Shown here one piece after another: positions 45,101 to 52,717 of a DNA stretch of 64,000 nt; within the stretch, counting starts at the first letter, position 1, and every line of letters starts with the position of its first letter. Source of the DNA: Galactobacter caseinivorans (lineage in GTDB: Bacteria > Actinomycetota > Actinomycetes > Actinomycetales > Micrococcaceae); assembly GCF_003640665.1 (NCBI RefSeq), contig NZ_QQXL01000002.1:62001-126000 (forward strand). The letters run 5' to 3'. The translations under genes and the position numbers were made by a program. Under the pieces are notes generated by a model. It was not told the DNA's origin and ran no database searches. It saw only the letters and a program-made list of their open reading frames with translations.

Positions 45101-45761
45101 CGACGAGCCCAAAGAGCAACATGAGCCACTGCCCAGTGAAGACGACGAGTGCCGCCCCGATGGCCAGTGGTGCCACTGCGGCGAGGGCCTGGAGCCACGG
45201 GCGCCGCGGGGGAGGCGGCTCGTGGATGTCTACCTGGGGGACGGGCTGTCGCAGGTGAGGAACGGCGAGCGGCGCGCGGGGCAAAAAGGTGCAGGCATTG
45301 GCGCCTATGCGCACCACGTGGCGCTCATCCACCTTCGCAGAGCGGCAGGGGCGATGATCGACGTAGAGCGGAGATCTGCCCAGCGAGCTCACCGTAATGC
45401 CCTGAGCGCTCACGGTGACGACGGCCTCCCGCCGCGAGATGGAGGGGTCCTCCACCTGGACCCGATGAGGGCCCCGCCCCCACACGCTCTGGCCCGGAGG
45501 CAGGGGCACACACCACCCGGCGTCGGGGCCGCTCTCGATCACCAACATGACGGAGAGTCGGCGTTGTGTGGCGCTGGACTCCGGCCCGGCCGCCGCCCCT
45601 GAGGGGGAGGCTTCCGCGAAGCGCAGACGGTCCCCTTCAAGGGATGGCCGCTCGGTACTGGGCAGCCCCAACTCCTGCGCGGCCCATGTGCGTGCGGTGC
45701 CCACATCAAGGACCTGATCAGTCAGCAGGGTTCGGGTTGTCCCAGCCCTCCACATCCGCAC
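42105..45761 (-). CDS. FHA-2TM-FtsK/SpoIIIE ATPase with EssC-like architecture
   Basis: About 1218 aa. Residues about 70-185 are an FHA-like domain (WGRGPHRVQVEDPSISRREA; the usual ligand His is Glu). Two membrane helices lie near 200-240. Three FtsK/SpoIIIE modules follow. The first is complete, with Walker A AGSTGSGKSE and Walker B VVVVDEFRVLA. The other two are degenerate (CSADAERTA and GAAGSGRTQ, with Arg for Lys). FHA-2TM-triple-ATPase resembles EssC of type VIIb secretion, yet no WXG100 or other type VII gene is in the window. GTG 45761 was chosen for GGGAGGG 5 nt upstream. It is divergent from the tad pilus operon, so a role in secretion at that site is possible but unproven. Confidence 0.8.
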   Translation of the reverse strand: MRMWRAGTTRTLLTDQVLDVGTARTWAAQELGLPSTERPSLEGDRLRFAEASPSGAAAGPESSATQRRLSVMLVIESGPDAGWCVPLPPGQSVWGRGPHRVQVEDPSISRREAVVTVSAQGITVSSLGRSPLYVDHRPCRSAKVDERHVVRIGANACTFLPRAPLAVPHLRQPVPQVDIHEPPPPRRPWLQALAAVAPLAIGAALVVFTGQWLMLLFGLVGLLTGGVACVSDLRERRAFGRHCAAEAAAHAAGLLREHPAPGTLLAAWRRPAPAERVLRADRDLTSADDSRSPVPPVRIGLQTHASIAVRAPGLKWPSQRVAAAPSLCAPRPGERIAVMGGDSDTGQVLRTFAAVWAQAASHGLGRLTVGRSAELPAGLLRLPGVTLASPEQAAHLVFQAASTDARPVAPVHVHLGPFPGAEWVVDTVTAAVTSLRAAEGADSRARRAARRRAHSTIEGPSFRALAQALEDHESREAATDTRLADGGSGGGGARVPGPAPQSTGARPSAGVVIGSGEDGPVALDLDRDGPHALVAGSTGSGKSELLRTWITGLCQSLDAQRLRLLLFDFKGGSTFDPFAALPQVEELVTDLDTEAVARVLDSLSGELTRREVWLRTRGFSDLAEALAAEGPEELAPPRIVVVVDEFRVLAEQVPEVLDRMVRLATVGRSLGVHLLLATQRPQGIVSADIRANVNLRLCLRVQSEADSMELISTSAGAALPADRPGLCLIAIGSKPAMQCKVASVRASSEPIAGLLVGPRCSDVRRSQLTPLPGSGWEARLQAIRQASPPAPAPFVIAPLPTSLGRLSAKREPQELLLGLRAGRERLHPWRFRPGRDGHVAVLCSADAERTAMARALLDDARGRPLLAGSSVVLDGVGATDPLDPAWGLALTPASTAAADEALEALAQGHRPGAGPAIVWLLAPDRWWGDLAEPASLRREALLGAILRRQDLSVIAVGGRELLISRHLAAFGRRVHVPFGVGPETAQLWPPLRACAPVPGRGVLLSPEGPVRGELVQLRTQSRRDGTADASATPVAEGMAAGWLPLPAVATAAVPPAVAVRSLSLAPVEWAPERLGVILGAAGSGRTQALRRVAAQLPGTAQWIGRDEPLPRQLTRGHWWVLDDADSRSYEDHERISDHLRAGGRALAAARSTPHPAGRLPWWGHLDPHADVALMGPRTKNETETLGWNVPADPDAPPGRGWLTPRGSNQPVRVQWLLP

Positions 45762-45848
45762 TCGAGCCCTCCCAGTTTGGTGCCCCAGCCCCCTTGGCTG
45801 CGTCTGCCCGCATCGTAGGAGGGGCGCGGCTGTGAGGGAGGAAAGGGC

Positions 45849-45928
45849 TGTGGACTGCTGTGGATGGTTCGGGGTTATCCACAAGTTGCACCTGCCCATT
45901 GATCTCTAACAGTGTCAGTGAGTAAGTT
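45849..45928 (+). promoter_or_regulatory. tad operon promoter with upstream DnaA box
   Basis: TTGATC (45899-45904) and TAAGTT (45923-45928), spaced 18 nt, are a plausible promoter for tadA. TTATCCACA at 45875-45883 is a perfect DnaA box 16 nt before the -35 hexamer. TGTGGACTG (45849-45857) and TGTGGATGG (45859-45867) are weaker matches in reverse orientation. Confidence 0.6.
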
Positions 45929-45980
45929 GAGCCATCTGAGATGTGTTTCACAGGGGGAGTCACATCCGTGGGGGGATGAC

Positions 45981-47210
45981 ATGAGCGATGCGGTGAAGTG
46001 GGTCGAGGGGGAAGTGCGGGCGGCGGTCATCCGTGACGGACTGCACCCGGGCCGCGATCACGAGCGGATTCATGCCCTAGTGACGGGCGCGGTCCAGGAC
46101 TACGACCTGCGCTCCCTGAGTGAGGACCTGCCACGCCTGGGGGACTTGGAAACAGCCGGCCGCGCTGTCATGGACGCGCTGACGGGGTTAGGGCCCTTGC
46201 AGCCGTTCATGGATGACCCAGGCGTGGAGGAGATCTGGCTCAACGGCGCGGAGCGCGTCTTCATTGCGCGCGGGGGAGTGAGCGAGCTGACCTCGCTGCG
46301 CCTCTCCCACGATGAGGTGCGCACGCTGGTGGAACGGATGCTGGCTCCCACCAATCGCCGACTAGACCTCTCCTCGCCCTTTGTTGACGCCGCGCTCGCC
46401 GATGGTTCCCGCCTGCACGTGGCAATCCCGGACGTGACGCGCGGCGAGTGGTTCGTGAACATCCGCAAGTTTGTGGCCAGGGCCCAACGCCTTGATCACC
46501 TGGTGGACTCCGGCAGCCTCAGCGTCCCAGCCGCACGGTATCTCCAGGCCGCGGTGACCGCCGGCCTCAATATCCTTGTCAGTGGGGCCACGCAGGCCGG
46601 GAAAACCACTCTGCTGAACTGCTTGACGGCGGCGATTGGCGCGCGTGAACGCCTCGTCACCGCGGAAGAGGTCTTTGAACTCACACCACCCCTGCGAGAC
46701 GTGGCTGCGTTGCAATGCAGGCCAGCCAACTTGGATGGTGCGGGGGAGATTGGGCTTCGCCGGTTGGTGAAGGAGGCACTCAGGATGCGCCCGGATCGCA
46801 TCGTGGTCGGTGAGGTGAGGGAGGCGGAGAGTCTCGATCTTCTCTTGGCGTTAAATGCGGGTTTGCCAGGGATGTGCACCATTCACGCCAACGGCGCACG
46901 CGAGGCACTCTCGAAGATGTGCACCCTTCCCCTCCTGGCGGGAAACAACATTGGTGCGGACTTTGTGGTGCCTACCGTGGCGGCCTCGCTTGACCTGGTG
47001 GTCCATTGCGTCAAGGCAGGAGACGGGCGCAGATCCGTCCGCGAGATTGCGCTGGTGGGCAGCGCCAACGAGGGCGGGACCATTGAGCTCTCTCGCATCT
47101 TTGTGGACGAGGGCGCCGGCCTGCGCCTGCGCGGAGAGGCAGACCCGGAGCACCCCAAGTTTCGACGGGCAGGGATAGAGATCCGCCCCCTGCTGGGGAG
47201 TGCGGCGTGA
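45981..47210 (+). CDS. tadA: Tad/Flp pilus assembly ATPase TadA (CpaF)
   Basis: A 409-aa secretion ATPase that powers pilus assembly at the inner face of the membrane. An N-terminal helical region is followed by GLGPLQPFMDDPGVEEIWLNG, then Walker A SGATQAGKTTLLN (K208), the acidic TAEEVFEL box, Walker B RMRPDRIVVGEVR-type (here ALRMRPDRIVVGEVREAES) and the TIHANGAREAL His box. The length is typical for actinobacterial TadA. ATG 45981 follows GGGGGATG; an in-frame GTG 69 nt upstream was rejected. It overlaps tadB by 4 nt and leads the operon. Confidence 0.93.
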   Translation: MSDAVKWVEGEVRAAVIRDGLHPGRDHERIHALVTGAVQDYDLRSLSEDLPRLGDLETAGRAVMDALTGLGPLQPFMDDPGVEEIWLNGAERVFIARGGVSELTSLRLSHDEVRTLVERMLAPTNRRLDLSSPFVDAALADGSRLHVAIPDVTRGEWFVNIRKFVARAQRLDHLVDSGSLSVPAARYLQAAVTAGLNILVSGATQAGKTTLLNCLTAAIGARERLVTAEEVFELTPPLRDVAALQCRPANLDGAGEIGLRRLVKEALRMRPDRIVVGEVREAESLDLLLALNAGLPGMCTIHANGAREALSKMCTLPLLAGNNIGADFVVPTVAASLDLVVHCVKAGDGRRSVREIALVGSANEGGTIELSRIFVDEGAGLRLRGEADPEHPKFRRAGIEIRPLLGSAA

Positions 47211-48058
47211 GCGTGCTGGCCGGCATGGGCCTGGGCGTAGGGCTGATGCTGATCTGGTTCTCCGGATTTCCCACCACCTCCGCGCCAGCTACGTCGGCGG
47301 GCGGGTACCTGCGGCGCCGCCTTGACGCCGCGGGCAAGGGGAGCACCTCCTGCGCTACCTGGGTTCTGCTCTGCCTGCTCTGCTTTGTCCTGGCGGGGGC
47401 CGTGGTCTTCCTCCTCACGAGCGCCGCACCGGTCGCCCTAGTCTTTGCCTGCTTTGCTGGACTGTTTCCCCTGTGGATGCTTGGCCCCGCTGCGGCCAAG
47501 CGGCAGAGAGCCCACCGAGGTTCGTGGCCGGACGTGGTGGACCAGCTCCGTTCGGCGGTCAGGGCGGGGCTCCCACTCAGCGAGGCCCTGGCTCAGGTGG
47601 GCCGGCGCGGCCCCGAGACACTGCGGCAGCCGTTCCTGGAGTACGAGGCGGACCTCCGCTCCGGCAGGGCTGTTGACGACTCACTTCTCAGATTGCAGAA
47701 CCGACTAGATGATCCCGTCGCCGATCGCATCATCGCCGCGGTCAGGCTGACCAGAGAGGTGGGCGGCGCGGATGTGGGCGAGATGCTGGGGACCCTCTCC
47801 ACCTTCCTGCGCAGTGACATCCACACGCGAGGAGAATTGGAGGCACGCCAATCCTGGACCATCAACGGCGCGCGCCTCGCCGTGACCGCCCCGTGGCTGA
47901 TTCTGCTGATTCTGTGCCTGCAGCCCCAAGTGGCGCAGGCCTACAACGGCCCGGGTGGCATCGCCATCATCCTGATCGGCCTCGTCGCGGCCGCCGGCTC
48001 CTACGCCCTGATGGTGCGCATCGCCCGGCTCCCTGACCCCGAACGGGCAGCAAGATGA
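47207..48058 (+). CDS. tadB: Tad pilus platform protein TadB
   Basis: A 283-aa membrane protein. Two N-terminal helices (GLGVGLMLIWFSGF-type and VLLCLLCFVLAGAVVFLLT), a cytoplasmic type II secretion F domain (WPDVVDQLRSAVRAGLPLSEAL, VADRIIAAVRLTREVGGADVGEMLGTLSTFLR) and two C-terminal helices. TadB and TadC form the inner-membrane platform that TadA turns or drives. It overlaps both neighbours by 4 nt (GTGA, ATGA), so the three are co-translated. Confidence 0.88.
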   Translation: MSVLAGMGLGVGLMLIWFSGFPTTSAPATSAGGYLRRRLDAAGKGSTSCATWVLLCLLCFVLAGAVVFLLTSAAPVALVFACFAGLFPLWMLGPAAAKRQRAHRGSWPDVVDQLRSAVRAGLPLSEALAQVGRRGPETLRQPFLEYEADLRSGRAVDDSLLRLQNRLDDPVADRIIAAVRLTREVGGADVGEMLGTLSTFLRSDIHTRGELEARQSWTINGARLAVTAPWLILLILCLQPQVAQAYNGPGGIAIILIGLVAAAGSYALMVRIARLPDPERAAR

Positions 48059-48921
48059 GCACCCTTGCCCTCGCGCTCATCCTTGGCCTGGGTGTGGGAG
48101 GCGGGCTCTACCTCGTGGGATCCCAGCTGCTGGGCGGGCGCCGCCGCACCCTTGCCGCGCGCATTGCCCCTCAACTCGGAGCACCCCAGCGGCCCACCCG
48201 AACCTGGTCTACCCTCCTACCCCTTGGACCGGAGGCCGAGCGCGAGCTGCAGGCACGGCTGCGACTGGCCGGCCGGCCCGGGATAGCCAGCCACTACCGC
48301 TCCGTGACGTTGCTCAGTGTTGTGGGGGGAGTCGGTTGCGCGGTGGCAGTGCTCACCGCAGTCTCCACCCAACGAGAGGTCAGCCCCCTGGCGGCACTCG
48401 TGGTCGTCGCCGCCGTCGCAGTGGCCGTGATCTGGTGGCGCCAACACCGACTCAGCGCGGCCATCAAGCACAGAAGGCTGGTGTTAGCGGCGCAGTTCCC
48501 CCTCCTGGCTGAGCTCCTGGCGCTGGGTGTCGCAGCGGGCGACGGCGTGGGGCCGGCGCTGGCGCGCGCCGCCGAGGGAGTGAACGCGCCGTTGCGGGAC
48601 GACGTTCAGGCCGCGCTGGCCAGGGTCCGGGCAGGCGTGCCGCTAGGACTCGCGCTCGCCGACCTGGCGAACCAGGCCCAGATCCCTGCCCTCACCAAGT
48701 GTGTCGACGCCATCCTCGTGGCAACCGAACGGGGAACCCCGCTGGCAGCGGTGCTCAGAGACCAGGCGGCAGATGCCCGCGAAAGCGCCCGCAGGGACCT
48801 GATGGAGAGCGCAGGCAAGCGCGAGATAGCCATGATGGCGCCAGTAGTTTTCGGGGTCCTCCCGCTCTCAGTCCTGTTCGCCGTGTTCCCAGGGCTCGCC
48901 CTCCTGACCCTCAACATGTAG
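48055..48921 (+). CDS. tadC: Tad pilus platform protein TadC
   Basis: A 288-aa membrane protein of the same type II secretion F family. N-terminal helix (LALILGLGVGGGLYLVGS), a pair of central helices (LLSVVGGVGCAVAVLTAV, LAALVVVAAVAVAVIWW), the F domain (LAAQFPLLAELLALGVAAGDGVGPALARAA) and a C-terminal helix (APVVFGVLPLSVLFAVFPG). The conserved KREIAMMAPVVFGVLP end is typical of TadC. It starts inside tadB (ATGA) and is followed by an 87-nt gap before the pilin-like gene. Confidence 0.87.
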   Translation: MSTLALALILGLGVGGGLYLVGSQLLGGRRRTLAARIAPQLGAPQRPTRTWSTLLPLGPEAERELQARLRLAGRPGIASHYRSVTLLSVVGGVGCAVAVLTAVSTQREVSPLAALVVVAAVAVAVIWWRQHRLSAAIKHRRLVLAAQFPLLAELLALGVAAGDGVGPALARAAEGVNAPLRDDVQAALARVRAGVPLGLALADLANQAQIPALTKCVDAILVATERGTPLAAVLRDQAADARESARRDLMESAGKREIAMMAPVVFGVLPLSVLFAVFPGLALLTLNM

Positions 48922-49008
48922 CCCGCCCCGAGCCCGACCCGCAAGCACCTGACTTCCACCGAACAATCCACCGACCAGCCCACCGAACAGCCCAACGAAA
49001 GGCCCATC

Positions 49009-49266
49009 ATGCGCACCTCATCCCTTCGCCGACTCCGAGAGGCGTCCAGCTCCGCGACTCAAGGTCTCTCCGCGTGCCTCGCACTCGTCATGCTCCGCCT
49101 CACCCGGCGCCTACAGCTGCGCTCGGAACGCGGAGACGTACCGGGGTGGGTCATGGTCACCCTGATGTCCGCCTTGCTCGTTGCCGCGGTCTACGCCGTG
49201 GCCGGAGACGCGCTCGTTGACATGTTCGACAACGCGATCAAGAAGGTCGGCGGGATGGACAAGTAA
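49009..49266 (+). CDS. Small pilin-like membrane protein of the tad locus
   Basis: An 85-aa protein placed where the Flp pilin gene normally lies. A basic N-terminal half (about 1-40) precedes SERGDVPGWVMVTLMSALLV, one hydrophobic helix, and an acidic-amphipathic end (DALVDMFDNAIKKVGG). This agrees with a Flp-like prepilin cut before or after the Gly of RGDVPGW, but the Glu at +5 typical of Flp is absent. It is therefore a non-canonical pilin candidate or a small accessory protein. GAAAGG lies 6 nt before the ATG. Its stop overlaps the next start (TAATG). Confidence 0.6.
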   Translation: MRTSSLRRLREASSSATQGLSACLALVMLRLTRRLQLRSERGDVPGWVMVTLMSALLVAAVYAVAGDALVDMFDNAIKKVGGMDK

Positions 49267-49697
49267 TGAACCACCCGCCCGCTCGGCTCACGCGCACGGC
49301 CCGCAGGGTCGCGCCCGCGGACGAACGGGGCTCCGCCGTCGCTGAGTTTGTCTTCATCACGGCGCTCCTGATGATGCTCTTCCTCGGCACGCTGCAGCTG
49401 GCCGGATTCCTGCACGCCAGAAACATGGCGCATGATGCAGCCGTTCACGGGGCCCGCTACGCCGCGCTCGCCGACCGAAGCGGGGAGGACGGCCAGCGGC
49501 GTGCCGAAGAACTCCTCACCGGCTCCCTCGGAAAGTCGGCCCTGGCGGGAGTGACGGTGCGTGAGACTCCGACGACCGGCGAAGCAGATGGATCAAGCCG
49601 GATCCAACTCGAGGTAGAGGTCCGGGTGCCGCTCTTCGCCATCTTTTACGGCCCCCTGAGCTACACCGCGCAGGCCACCGCCACGAGGTATTCATGA
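49266..49697 (+). CDS. TadE-like pseudopilin
   Basis: A 143-aa protein. ERGSAVAEFVFITALLMMLFLGTLQLAGFLHARNMAH-type N-terminus (first 20: ERGSAVAEFVFITALLMMLF) holds the prepilin-like Gly-Ser-Ala-Val-Ala-Glu site followed by one helix, as in the TadE family. The rest is extracytoplasmic and ends LSYTAQATATRYS. TadE-like minor pseudopilins are needed for Flp pilus assembly. It overlaps both neighbours (TAATG and ATGA), so it belongs to the tad operon. Confidence 0.82.
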   Translation: MNHPPARLTRTARRVAPADERGSAVAEFVFITALLMMLFLGTLQLAGFLHARNMAHDAAVHGARYAALADRSGEDGQRRAEELLTGSLGKSALAGVTVRETPTTGEADGSSRIQLEVEVRVPLFAIFYGPLSYTAQATATRYS

Positions 49698-50122
49698 TCC
49701 GCGCGACGCGGTGCCGGGGCCGCGGCGAAGAGGGCTCCGTGCTGGTGGAGTTCGTGGGACTCGCCGTGTTGTTGATGGTGCCGTTGGTGTACCTGTTGAT
49801 CACCTTGGCCTCCCTGCAATCCGCCTCGCTGGCCTCGGTGACGCTCTCCGAGGATGTGGCGCGCATCCATGCCTCCGCCCCGGACAGGGCGACGGGGGAG
49901 CGCCGCGCTCAGCGTGCGGTGCAGGAAACGGCGGAGGGGTACGCGCTCCCCACGGACTCGATCCGGGTGGATCTCGGGTGCTCGCCCGGTTGCTCTGAAC
50001 CCGGCGCAAGGGTCACAGCCACGGTGCACGTCAGCGTGGGGTTGCCGCTGATGCCGGCGGGCAGCACCACAGTGGCGCAGGTGCGCTCCAGCAGCACCAG
50101 CCTGACCCCGAGGTACGGCTGA
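49694..50122 (+). CDS. Second TadE-like pseudopilin
   Basis: A 142-aa protein. GEEGSVLVEFVGLAVLLMVP gives the Gly-Ser cleavage site, the Glu of the +5 position and the hydrophobic helix (to about residue 42). The external part has a Cys pair (LGCSPGCSEPG) likely to form a disulfide and ends in SSTSLTPRYG. It is a paralogue of the preceding gene and may fill the TadF role. It overlaps the TadE-like gene by 4 nt and lies 1 nt before the TadG-like gene. Confidence 0.78.
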   Translation: MIRATRCRGRGEEGSVLVEFVGLAVLLMVPLVYLLITLASLQSASLASVTLSEDVARIHASAPDRATGERRAQRAVQETAEGYALPTDSIRVDLGCSPGCSEPGARVTATVHVSVGLPLMPAGSTTVAQVRSSSTSLTPRYG

Positions 50123-50123
50123 G

Positions 50124-50648
50124 ATGGGTCGCCGCGACGGCAGCATCTGGGGTGGGGTCAGGGGCCGGTTGCGCGCCAGGGACAAGGATCGTGGACGGAT
50201 CACCATCCTGGTGTTGGGGCTGCTGGTGATTCTGATCGGCGTGGTGGCGGTGACGGCCTCGGCCAGCTATGTCACCACCTCCCACCGCAAGTTGCTGGGG
50301 CTGACAGACTCCGCCGCAGAGTCCGCCGCCGGGAGCTTCACGGTCGCGGCCGCCGGAGAACAGGAGCATCCTCCGCGCGGGCGGGGCGGCCCACAGACCG
50401 AGACCGCAGGCGCGCTGGTGGTCACCCCGGCCGCCGCCCGCGCCGCGGTGGAGGATTACCTTCGCCAGGTCGGAGCGGAGCAACAGTTCCCCGGCCTCAC
50501 CATCCGCTCAGTGTCGGTAGCGGACGACGGCGTGACGGTGCAGGTCACGCTGGGCGCCCGCGTGGACGTGCCTCTGACGGGTGGCGCCTTGGCGCCCGCG
50601 CTCAACGTCCAGGCCGAGTCCAACGCGCGTGCGGGGCTGAGCCGTTAG
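50124..50648 (+). CDS. TadG-like pilus assembly protein
   Basis: A 174-aa protein. A basic N-terminus leads to RGRITILVLGLLVILIGVVA and TASASYVTTSHRKLLGLTDS, matching the TadG N-terminal helix with the ADxAA-like DSAAESAAGSF that follows. The short external part contains a Pro/Gly-rich loop and a final beta-rich segment. Actinobacterial TadG-like proteins of this operon are much shorter than the classical TadG, which carries a von Willebrand domain. It is the last tad gene; prfB begins 26 nt further on. Confidence 0.65.
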   Translation: MGRRDGSIWGGVRGRLRARDKDRGRITILVLGLLVILIGVVAVTASASYVTTSHRKLLGLTDSAAESAAGSFTVAAAGEQEHPPRGRGGPQTETAGALVVTPAAARAAVEDYLRQVGAEQQFPGLTIRSVSVADDGVTVQVTLGARVDVPLTGGALAPALNVQAESNARAGLSR

Positions 50649-50674
50649 GAGATGTGGCCTAGACTGGCTCCACT

Positions 50675-51787
50675 ATGGCTTCTACTGATTTTGGCGCTGA
50701 GATCCGCGCATTGCGCTCCACCCTGGCAGACATCGAGTCGGTTTCCGACGTCGCGGGGATCAAGGCTGACATCGAACGCCTCTCCGAAGAGGCGGGTGTT
50801 CCCAACCTCTGGGACAACCCGGACGCGGCCCAGAAGGTCACCTCCGCGCTGTCCCACAAGCAGTCCGAGCTGGAGCGCATCGTCAACCTCGGTGGTCGTA
50901 TTGACGACCTGGAGGTCCTGGTGGAGATGGCAGGCGAGGAAAGCGACGCTGACACGCTCGCGGAGGCCGAATCAGAGCTGGTCGCCATCAGCAAGACGCT
51001 CTCCGAGCTGGAGGTCGTCACGCTGCTCAACGGCGAATACGACTCCCGCGAGGCAGTCATCACCATCCGCTCCGGCGCCGGCGGCGTGGACGCAGCGGAC
51101 TTCGCCGAGATGCTCATGCGCATGTACCTGCGCTACGCCGAGCGCCGCGGCTGGAAGACCAAGGTGGGAGACACCTCCTACGCGGAAGAGGCTGGCCTCA
51201 AGTCCGCCACGTTCGAGATCAACGAGCCCTACGCCTTTGGCACCATGTCCGTGGAGGCGGGCACACACCGCCTGGTGCGCATCAGCCCCTTTGACAACCA
51301 GGGGCGCCGCCAGACCTCCTTCGCCGCGGTTGAGGTGATCCCGCTCATTGAGACCACGGATCACATCGACATCCCGGATAACGAGCTGCGCGTGGACGTG
51401 TTCCGCTCCTCCGGCCCCGGCGGTCAGTCAGTGAACACGACCGACTCCGCCGTGCGCCTGACCCACATCCCCACCGGGATTGTGGTGTCCATGCAGAACG
51501 AGAAGTCCCAGATTCAGAACCGCGCCGCCGCCATGCGCGTGATGCAGTCCCGCCTGCTGCTGCTCAAGAAGGAGCAGGAGAACGCGGAGAAGAAGGCCCT
51601 GGCAGGGGACGTGAAGGCATCGTGGGGAGACCAGATGCGCTCCTACGTGCTGCACCCGTACCAAATGGTCAAGGACCTGCGCACCAACCACGAGGTCGGC
51701 AACGCCGGTTCCGTGCTGGACGGGGACATTGACGGCTTTGTGGACGCAGGGATCCGCTGGCGCGCCACCGCACGCCACGACGCTTAA
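50675..51787 (+). CDS. prfB: Peptide chain release factor 2
   Basis: A 370-aa factor that ends translation at UGA and UAA. The stop-codon recognition tripeptide SPF is at residues 204-206 ([15 protein letters not shown]), which identifies RF2 rather than RF1. The catalytic GGQ is at 249-251 ([16 protein letters not shown]). The N-terminus reads straight through, so the programmed +1 frameshift of Escherichia coli prfB is absent. ATG 50675 lacks a near Shine-Dalgarno (GGAG is about 25 nt away), but TAGACT lies 9 nt upstream, so its own leaderless transcript is likely, starting just after the tad operon. Confidence 0.96.
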   Translation: MASTDFGAEIRALRSTLADIESVSDVAGIKADIERLSEEAGVPNLWDNPDAAQKVTSALSHKQSELERIVNLGGRIDDLEVLVEMAGEESDADTLAEAESELVAISKTLSELEVVTLLNGEYDSREAVITIRSGAGGVDAADFAEMLMRMYLRYAERRGWKTKVGDTSYAEEAGLKSATFEINEPYAFGTMSVEAGTHRLVRISPFDNQGRRQTSFAAVEVIPLIETTDHIDIPDNELRVDVFRSSGPGGQSVNTTDSAVRLTHIPTGIVVSMQNEKSQIQNRAAAMRVMQSRLLLLKKEQENAEKKALAGDVKASWGDQMRSYVLHPYQMVKDLRTNHEVGNAGSVLDGDIDGFVDAGIRWRATARHDA

Positions 51788-51862
51788 GGCCCCACCCTGG
51801 GAGCGACCTGCCAGCATGGTCGGAGCGCTCCGGTAATCCACCCGTGGTAGGACATTTCGCCG

Positions 51863-51895
51863 TAACCTGAAGGAGTGCCCCCCAACGGGCACTCC
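51863..51895 (+). promoter_or_regulatory. Candidate -10 box and hairpin before the first DUF3060 gene
   Basis: TAACCT (51863-51868) could be a -10 box starting transcription near 51875. GGAGTGCCC-CCCAAC-GGGCACTCC (51872-51895) is a perfect 9-bp hairpin at that point. It may be a 5' stabilising stem of the lipoprotein mRNA or the prfB terminator. Confidence 0.45.
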
Positions 51896-51940
51896 GGTTG
51901 CGGTGGGCAGCCGGGAACGCCCTGTCCAAGAGGAGCCTTC

Positions 51941-52666
51941 ATGCGTCCACGTCTAGCAACTGCGACGCTCTGCGCGTTGGCCGCCGTCTCCACGGCGACC
52001 CTCAGTGGCTGTGGGCTCGACGCAACGGGGTCCGGCCCTGAGGCCAACCTTCAGGGCACCAGCAATTCCTCCTCCGCTGCGGTGAACAAGCCCACTAGCG
52101 GCTCGGCCGGCGCCACACCGAGCGCCTCTGCGAAGCCCTCCTCGCAGCCGTCCAGCCAGAGCGCCACTCCCAGCACCTCAGGGGCCCCCGTGACATCAGA
52201 ATCTGCTCAGCCGGTCCCCACCGCCTCCGCCATCCCCGGCGACTCCGTGGGACCGCTCGCCCCTCAGAAGGAAACCGGCCAGCCGGGCAACGGCACCCTC
52301 AAGAAGCCCACCACCAACCAGGCCGCAGCGCCCTCTGAGAACGCGGTGGACCCGGAGTACATGAGCGGCACGTCGGCGGCCGTGGATTGCCCCGGGGGAA
52401 GCGCCACCGTCAGCCAGGCTCACGCCGTGGTGTCCCTGACGGAGGACTGCTCCCGTCTGGTGGTCTCCGGCAACGGCGCGGTGGTCCATACAGGCGCAGT
52501 GGAGCACATCGTTGTGACGGGAGATAGCGTCACGGTCACCGCAGGCGATGCAGGCAAGGTGGAGTTTCGCGGCACCGGCGGCGTTGTCCTGTACGGGGGA
52601 GAGCTACCCACCCGCGTGGACAACGGCAAGAACAACATGATGGTGCCCACGAGCGCCATGGAGTGA
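51941..52666 (+). CDS. DUF3060 lipoprotein
   Basis: A 241-aa predicted lipoprotein. The signal peptide (1-25: RPRLATATLCALAAVSTATL) ends in the lipobox LSGC. Residues 26-140 are a Ser/Thr/Ala/Pro-rich spacer, probably disordered. The C-terminal about 90 residues are the DUF3060 domain, a short beta-helix-like repeat (VDCPGGSATVSQAHAVVSL, VVSGNGAVVHTGAVEHIVVT) with two Cys. Its role is unknown; it should be anchored outside the membrane. ATG 51941 has AGAGGAG upstream; an earlier in-frame ATG was rejected. A related lipoprotein gene follows. Confidence 0.8.
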   Translation: MRPRLATATLCALAAVSTATLSGCGLDATGSGPEANLQGTSNSSSAAVNKPTSGSAGATPSASAKPSSQPSSQSATPSTSGAPVTSESAQPVPTASAIPGDSVGPLAPQKETGQPGNGTLKKPTTNQAAAPSENAVDPEYMSGTSAAVDCPGGSATVSQAHAVVSLTEDCSRLVVSGNGAVVHTGAVEHIVVTGDSVTVTAGDAGKVEFRGTGGVVLYGGELPTRVDNGKNNMMVPTSAME

Positions 52667-52717
52667 ACCCCTCCGGTTCGCCCACCCACACCACGCACCG
52701 CCAGTTGAGGGAGTGAA

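Noticed and set aside
45849-45883. Chromosome replication origin suggested by DnaA boxes
   Set aside because: Only one perfect box, no AT-rich unwinding region and no dnaA, dnaN or parB genes nearby.
50675-50800. Programmed +1 frameshift in prfB
   Set aside because: The frame is continuous through the N-terminal region, with no internal in-frame UGA and no CUU-UGA-type site needed.
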